Assembly (NCBI GenBank): GCA_029255685.2
Contig: CM055312.2
Coordinates: 5,480,649 to 5,544,648, forward strand
Length of the DNA stretch: 64,000 bases
From: Silene conica
Taxonomy: Eukaryota; Streptophyta; Magnoliopsida; Caryophyllales; Caryophyllaceae
Direction: 5' to 3'
Shown piece after piece: positions 56,096-64,000 of this stretch (positions within the stretch are counted from its first letter, which is position 1; each line of letters begins with the position of its first letter). The notes beneath the pieces are model-generated. The model saw only the letters and a list, made by a program, of their open reading frames with translations. It was not told where the DNA came from and made no database searches. The position numbers and the translations under genes are program-made.

Positions 56096-59000
56096 TGTAA
56101 CAGCCCGTATTTTCGTAGGATATATTTTTAAGGTTTTTAATTATTTTAAGTAGTAAAGTAATATTTTAAATAAACTATTGAGGAGTATTTTATAAATAAT
56201 AAGATCCGTCTTAAGAACCTTGAGTCCTTAAGACGAATATAACTTGGCAACATAAGTTCATCTTAAAAACCCGTTTGTGTTTTCTAACCCGTTTTCATTT
56301 AAGCGGAAAGGACAACTTATAAACTCCTAAAACTTCCTTATGTCGACATAATTGTCCTTCCTTCATCTTCTTAAAACCTCCTTAATCCTCATCTTCTTTT
56401 GGTTAATTCTTCATCATTCGTTCATCAAATCAAGGTAAAAGTTACATATTCGGAATCCTTGCGAGATTTATGATCTTTCTATCACTTTCATTTTCAATTT
56501 CGTGAAACTTCATTTCGGGGCTGTTTTTCCCTAATCACGAAATTACCCTTTAATCCGTGTTTTTGTGCTTGAAGGTGGAGCTAATAACAACCCAGATGAA
56601 GAGCTTGTGATCCTTGAAGAGTAAACCGGAGCATTCGCGGAGTAAAGGTGACGATAATGAGAAAACTCGACCTTTGTCTTAGAATAAGTCGACATGTGTT
56701 TTTCATGAACGTAGCATGTATATGTGTGGGTGGGTTCGTATTGTGAATGGGTTTAGTGAAAATCATGTTGTTGAAGGTTGTGCTGCTGCGTAGTGTCTCT
56801 GTTAATATGAGGTTGGCAAGTCTAATGGTCTGATGTTTTCTACTGTTGTACATTCCGCCAATTACGATTCCTTCTCTCTGATTTCCTTAACCATTACACA
56901 TCTGATATTTAGCTGCTACATTTAGTTAAGTTTATCACATTTGAAGGTTGCTATCACTGCTCATTTAATTGCCATAGCTACTATTAATCTTAACCAATGT
57001 TCTAAAATTAGAAGGGATTAAGTTTGCTGGTAACTGCTGTTGTACAAAGTATACATGGGGCTGTAATCCTACTGATAATAGGCTACACTACTTACTTCTG
57101 TCTTACGCTGCTACTATATTGCTGACGATGCTACTCTTTTACTCTGTCTCTGCTAGTCTGTCATTTACTTCCTACCTGCATACTATTACCTGCGTGCTAC
57201 CATTCATTGCAACCATCAGACCTCTAATGTTGCTGTACCGCTACTGTGCTTTATTGGTTGCTGCTGATTACGTTAGTAGTGTAAGGCTGATATTGTAGAT
57301 GCATTGCTACTACCACTGCTAACTGCTATTGCTTATAAGTGTCACGCAATTCAAGTAGGAATATTCTAATCATGGTTTCTGGATTTGGTTATATGAATTG
57401 TTGGTGATTGGTACTTACGTGATTTCTATTCCTTTTTAGTATTATTTTAGTATTATATTATTATTTTATTATTATTTTATGTACGTGCTTGTTAGCCTGC
57501 TTGAATTAATTAGTTTACGTGCGTGCTTGCTAGCTTGTTTACGTTTAAATATAATACGTTAGAAATCGTTATGAATTAGTAATGGGTTACGGTCTTAATA
57601 GAAGCTTGTCGAAATAATTTAATTAGTTAGTCGATTTTCCCGTATAAAATATAAGTAATATAATATGAAGTTTAATTTAAATCGTGTTTATTTCCTTTAT
57701 CGGTTGAACCGATTAATTAGAACGTAATCAAATATTTAGTGAAATATATTTGAGCTAAGTAAGGTTTAGTAAAGTAGTTAGTGACTTGTCTAAAATTAGT
57801 TAATTCTTAAGTGTTCGTTCATAAGTCTTATCGGACTAAGATTTTTGATATATAGCAGTTGTTTAGAAATAACTTAATCGAAATTGGCTTTTCTCTTATA
57901 CTTGTATGTTTGATTGAGGTCCCCGGAGGATGGGCGACACTATATTGGGTTCGGGAATAGAGTGAGGATAGAGACCCCCCGGTCGGGCAACCGAAAGGGA
58001 AACCGGCTCTCCCTCGACTTAGTTTCCGGGGTCAATTAAGTGTTGGTTTGAGTATACGTCGTTGCATAGCTAGTCATGAATTGAGTAAGTTCAGTATTGA
58101 AGTTGTAGGACTATGATTTGGTTTAGGTCATAGTTTTGGTGTGAAATGTTGTTGTAGAATTGTGATTTGGATTAGGTCACAGTTTGGTATGCCTTGTATT
58201 GTGGTGGAACTGTAATTTGGATTAGGTTACAGTTTTGCTTGCCTTTGTATTTTGAGGTATATTGTTGTAGGACTGTGATTTGGATTAGGTCACAGTTTTG
58301 TGTTGCCTTTGTATTATGGGGTATGTTTGGTGGAATTGTAATTTGGATTAGGTTACAGTTCTGCTTGCCTTTGTATTTTGAGGTGTATTGTATTGAGGCT
58401 GTGATTGGGATTAGGTCACAGTCTTTGCTTGCCTTTGTATTTTGAGGTATATTGTATTGGGGCTGTGATTGGGATTAGGTCACAGTCTTTGCTTGCCTTT
58501 GTATTTTGAGGTATATTGTATTGGGGCTGTGATTGGGATTAGGTCACAGTCTTTGCTTGCCTTTGTATTTTGAGGTGTATTGTTGTAGGTCTGTGATTTG
58601 GATTAGGTCACAGTTCTGCGTGCCTTTGTATTTTGAGGTGTATTGTTGTAGGTCTGTGATTTGGATTAGGTCACAGTTCTGCTTGCCTTTGTATTTTGAG
58701 GTGTACTGTTGTGGGATCTGTGATTTGGATTAGGTCACAGTTTTCGTTTGCCTTTTTATTCTGAGGTGTATTTATGCATGTGGATTATAATTGCTGAGGC
58801 TATGTATTTATGCCGTGGTTGTATAACGGAATATTCATATGAGTTTTCTCTTGTAATGTGTAATTGTATCCTTCCATGCCTAGGATTGGGGTCATGGTTT
58901 GATATTGCTGAATATGGTATATACTTGCCTGGGATGGGGTATAGTGTTATATACTTGCTGTTTTATATCTGCTTGCCTAGAGTTGGTACAGTGTCAGATA

Positions 59001-59649
59001 TGTAGGTTGATAGTGATGAGTATATTACTTGATTATAGTGTTGTTCATCCAAGGCATTGGATGACTCCTTGATTGGTTTCGTAAATGGTTTGGACTGAAA
59101 GACCCCCGGCCGGGCAACCGGAAGGGAAACCGGCTCTCCTTCCAAATAGTTTCCGAAGTTGGTTGAGAGCCTTTGCATTGTATTCGCATGATGATAGGAG
59201 ATTGAGATGTTGAGATAAATGCTTCACATGATTGTTTATGTTGGAGTATGATACTTGTAATTTCATGTTCTATGTTGTACGACATTAGGTGGCTAAGAGA
59301 ACTCTAGTCACTCCCCACTGACTGTGGCGCACATGTTGTATGTGTGTAGGTACTTGATGCTGTTCTTCAGGGGGTTACGTTGAGGCTAGCGAGCGATGAT
59401 CCTTCATCGATGATTTTACCCATTCGTTAGCTAGACCTTAGCTTTAAGTTTTCCGTATTTTTGTGCCTGTAGGGATATGCTATCCCGGGCTGCTTTTGTA
59501 TAGTACTTATATACTTATCTGTGTTTTATCTTCCGCATGTTTAGTTGTTAAAACACCTCGCATGTTTATTTATGTTAAAAAGTTTTAATTCCGCTGCATT
59601 TTTAGTACTTTTGTATGTTTATATTTCCGCTTTCGCGAGGGGTTTTACA
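56096..59649 (+). repeat. 3' LTR of element B
   Basis: Near-identical to 50671-54225; visible differences are clustered late (for example a one-base shorter C run near 59104, and changes near 58991, 59072, 59272, 59297 and 59528). It contains the second copy of the hairpin array at 58108-58744. Confidence 0.92.
58108..58744 (+). repeat. Tandem hairpin array in the 3' LTR of element B
   Basis: Copy of 52683-53319, offset 5425 bp, apparently unchanged in unit number and stems. Confidence 0.85.
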
Positions 59650-59716
59650 TTGCTTTTAGTGGACTAAGTTATAAATATATTTCAAAATTTTATTGGTTTC
59701 ATTTCATTTATTAGGA

Positions 59717-60700
59717 TATTAGGCCAATTAGCTACGACGTCTATCGTCTAGGGTTTATGGTAGTATGGTTTATTATATATAGACTATGTATCCTTTCATA
59801 AGAAACACAACTCATCAATAATATTTCTATCCTATGCAATTCTCTGCCTTTATAATCTTAACATGATATCAGAGTCCTTTTCCTGAGGACTCAAAACTAC
59901 TTCCGCGTTCTTACCGGTTGGTGGCCGGAAATCTACACCCACCGGTGGAATTTTGTTTTCAAAAAGAGAAACCAAAAAAAAAAATAAGTTCAGTTGCTTT
60001 TAAAATCAATGACAACCATGACTTCAAGTATTTTTTTGGTTTTACAATTGATTTTCCCAACTTATTTTATCAAATAAAATATATCATTTCCTAGATTTTG
60101 AATCTTGATTAATATTTTATTCTCCGTTTAAGGTGGTACTTGATTTGTTTGGAGTCCGAAAAAATTAACGTTCTCCAAATCTTGAAATTTTAACGGGTAA
60201 TTTCCATCTTATTGATATTTGTCAGGTTCGATGGAGTTCCTGCAAATTAACTCATTCTTCCAACAAGTCCGAAAAAATTAACGGTCTTGTTCGGAGCTTT
60301 TCTCACGAGTCTTAATACTCGTTTATCTTACCAACCTTGCGAAGATGAAGATCTCAATGAAGACGAAAAAAAGACGGAGATGAAGATCTCAAGATGAAAA
60401 AGAGACGAAGATATTTATTTTCTTTTTATTCCGTGTTTTCTTTGTATTTCTCCAATCGTAAAATTCGTCTTACGTATTGCCTATGCCATATTAGGCCCAT
60501 TAGCTACGACGGCTATCGTCTAGGGTTTATGGTAGTATAGTTTATTATATCACAAATTCTCATTGTAGACGGAGGGTATCCGTCACAAGGAAAAGACGGA
60601 TACCATTTTATCTCACAAAATGAGACTATGTATCCTTTTATAAAAAACACAACTCATTAATAATATTTCTATCAATTCTCTGCCTTCTATAATCTTAACA
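59717..60700 (+). mobile_element. TRIM-2, plus-strand copy
   Basis: LTRs at about 59717-59863 and 60489-60700 share 'tattaggcc', 'attagctacgacg', 'ctatcgtctagggtttatgg' and 'gactatgtatcctt', both ending 'aatcttaACA'. The first is followed by TGATATCAGAGTCC (59864-59877), a variant tRNA-iMet primer site, then 'ccaccggtgg' near 59940. The second LTR carries a 75-bp MITE-like insertion (60553-60626). LTR starts are estimates. Non-coding. Confidence 0.7.
60553..60626. mobile_element. Short MITE insertion in the TRIM-2 LTR
   Basis: Compared with the other LTR, about 74 bp are extra: 'cacaaattctcattgtagacgg', 'tatccgtcacaagg', 'ttttatctcacaaaatgag'. These phrases belong to the 'gtgacgg' MITE family seen at 17190, 28571 and 61784. 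Confidence 0.6.
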
Positions 60701-61060
60701 TCACTTTTTTTTTCCTTAACTTTCTTTTTCTAATATGCAAAGTTATTGTCTACAAAAAGCATACAGTAGTATAGAACATTTACGTTATACTGTATAATAG
60801 TATGAAAGAAATAAATTATAAACATTTCCATAGATAAAATAAATAAATATTATAACAAAACAACAATTTTATATAAGCTACGTAAATAGTGAGGTTGAGG
60901 CTCATTTTCAAAATTTTGTACAGGGCCCCGAAATATCGGAGACGGTCCTACATCAGCGTATTGTTTGTTTTCACAATCAGGCCGTTGTCGTGTTCACGTG
61001 TAGCTTTCTACCTTCTTCCTTCATAATAAAAAGAGCAGGCGTATATTGTGAAACTGAAGT
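60701..61060. other. Intergenic DNA, nothing recognised
   Basis: AT-rich spacer between TRIM-2 and the 3' end of the orbitide-type gene. 'gttttcacaatcaggccgttgtcgtgttcacgtg' near 60970-61005 is G/C-richer but not assignable. Confidence 0.5.
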
Positions 61061-61089
61061 CAATTAATAAAATAGACAAGCCTTTAGAT

Positions 61090-61095
61090 TTTATT
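61090..61095 (-). terminator. Poly(A) signal candidate of the orbitide-type gene
   Basis: AATAAA on the minus strand, about 220 bp after the stop codon at 61314. The 3' UTR length this implies is ordinary for a small plant gene. Confidence 0.4.
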
Positions 61096-61313
61096 CAAGA
61101 TCTTGATACGGTACATAGTTCAACTTAAAAGTATAAAAAAAAAGGATGAACAGACACTATATATAAAAACAACATATGTTGAGTCTCGAGACGATACAAT
61201 ACTAGAACCACCACCATGACCATATTGTCCATATACTTGTATATAGTATCAAGATCACCTAGGGAAGATATACCTAAAGGCGGAACACAAAGGTAAAAGT
61301 GTTGGGATGCATC

Positions 61314-61567
61314 CTACACCGGGACAGAGGCGTTCGCTCCATCCTTTGTCTCCTGCACACCGACCACCGTACCAATAACACTGGCATTAGAATTTAATTA
61401 ATCACAATTATAATTATATTCCCTCAGTCTCAGTCAATAATTTTTTTTTTAACGTTAAATAATCACTAGGACACAACTAGTTGTATATACTATACCTGAC
61501 ATGGTTCCCACGTGTCAAGACCGCTAAGACTTGGGTGTAACTTATTGAAGGTTGAAATAGCTGCCAT
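61314..61567 (-). CDS. Caryophyllaceae-type orbitide (cyclic peptide) precursor, two exons
   Basis: Exon 1 (61567-61496, 24 codons) and exon 2 (61352-61314, 12 codons plus TAG) are joined across a 143-bp intron with CAG|GTATAG and GTGTGCAG|GA borders, phase 0. The 36-residue product splits into leader MAAISTFNKLHPS, core LSGLDTWEP and follower CQETKDGANASVPV. Presegetalins of Saponaria, as I recall them, have 32-38 residues: a 13-residue leader ending KPQ or KPS, a 5-9 residue core often ending in Pro, and a follower with Q second and NASAPV last. In that family, oligopeptidase OLP1 removes the leader and peptide cyclase PCY1 removes the follower and cyclises the core. Start: ATG in AAAATGGC context, TATA box about 100 bp upstream. 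Odd: follower begins with Cys where Phe or Ile is usual. Expression is unproven. Confidence 0.72.
61353..61495 (-). other. Predicted intron of the orbitide-type precursor
   Basis: 143 bp, A/T-rich, GT...AG. A second possible acceptor (TGCCAG|TG, at 61381) would give a Cys-rich frame lacking the NASVPV end, so the acceptor at 61353 is preferred. The chosen splice joins the core-proximal exon to the follower exactly in frame. Confidence 0.6.
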
Positions 61568-61664
61568 TTTCACAAAGAAAAGAGTATATGGTTCTTCTAA
61601 GATCAATATTAAGTGTTTTACTTAGTTATGTTTTTGTACTAAACGCATTTCACTTCTTCACTCC

Positions 61665-61671
61665 ATTTATA
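61665..61671 (-). promoter_or_regulatory. TATA box of the orbitide-type gene
   Basis: TATAAAT in the minus-strand context 'ccttctataaatggag', 98 bp before the ATG. It implies a 5' leader of about 65-70 nt that is free of obvious upstream ATG codons in good context. Confidence 0.55.
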
Positions 61672-61783
61672 GAAGGTTAGTGAAGCTTGTAGAGTTTATA
61701 GATTTAAATAATAAATGTACTACTATAAATAATGCATTAAAATTAAGTAAGCCACGTGAAACACCACTATCGGATTGTCTCCA

Positions 61784-62895
61784 TGTGAGTATGTGACGGG
61801 TATATCCGTCACAAGTTTGCGACGGGTTAAGTACTACTCATGTGGGTGAATAAGACAAAACAATTTGATATTCCCTCTTTCCTATGCTTTTGTCTTGCTT
61901 ACCCACATGATATACTTGACCCGTCGCCTAGGTAGAGCACCAAAACGGACACGAACACGACACGGGACACGGCATCCCATAAAATGTAGGACACGAGACA
62001 CAACATTTAAATATAATTAAATATATATTTTATGTTTATATATAAAGTATAATTTTATTTTTATCATGTAGTTGAAGCTAAATCTAAACAAATAAAGTAC
62101 AATTCGACTTTTACTCTAACTAATTCTCATTTCCCAACCAAAGTCATCTTCTAATCGATCTTTTTTAAATTTTTATTCCTGTTATAAATATATTCTGTCA
62201 GAGAAATTAAGATAATGAAACAACACCGAATCGCTATGCTTTCCTTATAGAACAATTCGTCCCGTATATTATGCCTGGGATATTCCGAATTTTCTACAGA
62301 GATAAGACGATGTTCCTCGGTTTTTGGCAAGAAAACAGAGATATAATTTTGAAGTATTGATCTGAGATTTGCTTTTCTGTTCAAGAAGAATAATCAGAAG
62401 TTTTTCTCGTAAGGAAATTCTGATTTGTTTCGTCCCATATATATAGGGAAATGAAGGGGAAAAAGGAAAGGATTTAGTCACATTTCTGAAGAGTCGCAAC
62501 TCTTCGAAATCAACCTGCCAAAATCCGTTTTATTCGGATAAATTATTTGGCGCCAAAGTTTCGGTGTCGTTCGTAAGGCAACTATACCGCGAACTTATAA
62601 TATAATAGACTAGTGTACACTCCGTACTTCCCGAACTAGTTTTATTATTTATAAGTTTGCCCGTCTTTGAACCAAACCCAAATTACGGAAAATGAACAGG
62701 TAATTACACTTAAATTACCAACAATTCCTCCTATAAACTATAATATGTTTAGCCATGTGTCCAATGAGTGTCGGATATCCCAGTGTTGGACACGGTGTCG
62801 AATGCGGGACGGCTAATTAAGAAAAGTGTCCGTGCTACCGAACTCGTCGCAAATTTGCGACGAATATGTCCGTCATAAATGAGAATTTGTGATAA
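61784..62895. mobile_element. 'gtgacgg' MITE split by a hAT-like element
   Basis: Left arm 'gtgacgggtatatccgtcac' then 'aagtttgcgacgggt'; the right arm after the insertion, inverted, reads 'tatgacggacatattcgtcg' then 'caaatttgcgacgag'. Net size about 200 bp. It stands about 110 bp upstream of the TATA box of the orbitide-type gene. TSD not determined. Confidence 0.55.
61928..62842. mobile_element. hAT-like element, 915 bp
   Basis: Flanks CCCGTCGC (61920-61927) and CTCGTCGC (62843-62850) form an 8-bp TSD with one mismatch inside the MITE. Ends CTAGGTAGAGCACC and, inverted, TTCGGTAGCACGG are weak inverted repeats. Both ends carry subterminal 'ggacacg/cgtgtcc' words in numbers. No transposase frame. 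The class is inferred mainly from TSD length. Confidence 0.5.
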
Positions 62896-63175
62896 GAATA
62901 GTAGACATATTAAGTTTTTTTTATAAGTACTCCCCACCCTAAACATCATTTTTGTAATTACTCCCTACTTAAAAAATTGATACCTTAATTTTTTACTCGA
63001 TTTATTAATTATTTTAAAGTTAAATATCAAGTGGTTAAGAGCTCTCATTTATTAAGTTAGCTGAAGTACAGATTCATCAAAATAGAGATGATGGTAGAGG
63101 CTGTGTTTGGCAAGACAAATAACATACCTGATTTGTCTGAAATGACTTTTTTTACTAAAATAATCAGGTAGCTTA
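62896..63175. other. Intergenic DNA with the start of a 'gtgtttggcaag' repeat
   Basis: No gene. 'gtgtttggcaagacaaataac' at 63106-63126 recurs as 'ggtgtttggcaagtacctg' at 63443-63461, and the window's last 60 bp contain the inverted-like 'gctagtatccaaacag'. These may be ends of MITE-like elements that continue beyond the window. Confidence 0.4.
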
Positions 63176-63431
63176 CTTCCTCCGTTCGAATCCACACTGC
63201 ATATTTCTATTTTGTACACTATTCACAAGTGAACATTTGATCTCAATTTTCTCATAATACATAAGAGAAAACATATTCAAGTGGGGTCTTGTTTGATTCG
63301 TCTTTACGAGTACATTGAAAATATATAACTTTTATAATTTTTGCAACTACGTAGCTAAAGATATTTACCACGTAAAACTTGCGTTGACAAACGTGAAAAC
63401 AAACATGCAGTGTGGATTCAAACGGAGGAAG
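63176..63431. mobile_element. Stowaway-like MITE
   Basis: CTTCCTCCGTTCGAATCCAC at the left pairs with the inverted right end (GTGTGGATTCAAACGGAGGAAG); TA flanks both ends (63174-63175, 63432-63433). 256 bp, non-coding. Confidence 0.85.
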
Positions 63432-64000
63432 TATTTTTTTGGGTGTTTGGCAAGTACCTGATTTGAGAGAAAAAGCTACCTAAATAAAAAGTTATCCCAG
63501 GTAGCATTTGAGAAATCAGGTACTGTTTCATTTTCATCTACCTATTCTACCCTTGGTCTAATATCCGCAATAGGATTGCTACTTTAATTTCAGGTGAAGC
63601 TTAATTAATATTTTTTTTGTATGATTTTAATAAAGAATTATTTTTGTATCGCTAAAATATATTTTCAAGGGTGTATTGCATGAATTTTTTTTTACCTAAT
63701 TGTTATATGTTAATTATTTTCTCATTCTCTTTCAAATATATTGAAAAAATTTCATTATAATTTGTTAAATTTATACTTGAAATTAAGAATTTAAGAAAAA
63801 ATTTTAAGAACTAGTATGTGAAGCCCGCCTTGCCCTCAACCTAGTAAAAACGTAACGCCGTCAACGACAATAACACAAGAAAAATAGTAAAAACATAAAA
63901 GATATCAATAATAAACCATCTCTTTTTCCATCATTTTGTTAAATATCAGCTAACTTTTCAGCTAGTATCCAAACAGTTCTAACAAAAATCAGCTATCTTT
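63432..64000. other. AT-rich DNA to the end of the window, no gene
   Basis: No coding signal. Contains the second 'gtgtttggcaag' copy and, at 63954-64000, 'cagctaacttttcagctag' with 'atccaaacag', which looks like the terminal part of a MITE running out of the window. Confidence 0.45.

Larger units (their letters stand above)
50671..59649 (+). mobile_element. Tekay-type gypsy element with gag only (element B), 8.98 kb
   Basis: LTRs 50671-54225 (3555 bp) and 56096-59649 (3554 bp) start TGTAACAGCCCGTATTTTCG and end GCGAGGGGTTTTACA. Flanks TTACT and TTGCT form a TSD with one mismatch. PBS at 54226, PPT before 56096. Between them is only a gag with one nonsense codon; protease to integrase are missing. 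I saw under ten differences between the LTRs, so this is the youngest large insertion here and must have been moved by another element's enzymes. Confidence 0.92.

Noticed and set aside
61353-61381. Alternative splice acceptor (TGCCAG|TG) for the orbitide gene, giving a Cys-rich peptide
   Set aside because: That frame loses the NASVPV follower and gains no known pattern; the acceptor at 61353 gives a family-like product in phase.

Overview
The window is transposon-dense, AT-rich nuclear DNA from a flowering plant. Nested LTR retrotransposons with tRNA-iMet primer sites, TRIMs, Helitrons, hAT, Mutator-like and Stowaway-type elements fill most of it. I see no rRNA, organellar or bacterial sequence. 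The only small gene I could build that looks intact is on the minus strand at 61314-61567: two exons predicting a 36-residue precursor ending in NASVPV. That C-terminus, together with the leader/core/follower layout, matches what I recall of Caryophyllaceae-type orbitide (cyclic peptide) precursors, the presegetalins of Saponaria. It points to a Caryophyllaceae genome and is the most interesting object here.

Layout. 1-2990: wreck of a Ty1/copia element (RNase H remnant, post-pol region, PPT, LTR pieces) with a solo TRIM LTR in it. 3150-4996: solo copia LTR of SIRE type split by a complete 554-bp TRIM. 6123-18819: Helitron-like repeat split by a complete 11.7-kb Ty3/gypsy chromovirus of Tekay type (6577-18258, minus strand, TSD GTGAG). 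One LTR of that element carries a hAT element, which itself carries two MITEs. 18820-36300: mostly non-genic DNA with Helitron ends, a Mutator-like element with 215-bp TIRs, a 739-bp MULE, an inverted-repeat element carrying a tRNA-Leu(UAA)-like gene and a palindromic 33-bp array, and hAT and MITE insertions. 36308-48460: a Pack-MULE carrying a fragment that reads as plant COG2, split by an 11.3-kb Ty1/copia element (36693-47995). That copia has only a gag, apparently with an intron, and holds a 2990-bp solo Tekay LTR (42004-44993). 49480-50380 and 59717-60700: two copies of a second TRIM family in opposite orientation. 50671-59649: a second, very young Tekay element with only a broken gag. 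60700-64000: the orbitide-type gene, a MITE split by a hAT-like element about 100 bp upstream of its TATA box, and a Stowaway MITE.

How the parts relate. The Tekay element at 6577-18258 encodes gag, protease, RT, RNase H, integrase and a C-terminal chromodomain-like tail, broken by two stop codons and a frameshift. The element at 50671 keeps only a related gag yet has almost identical LTRs, so it was probably moved in trans. All three Tekay LTR types contain a tandem array of hairpins whose stems change in a compensatory way around a constant loop, bracketed by two copies of a conserved G/C-rich motif. This architecture persists while the sequence changes and deserves structural study.

Limits: everything was read by eye. 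Family names come from motifs, not searches; divergence counts and degraded borders are approximate.
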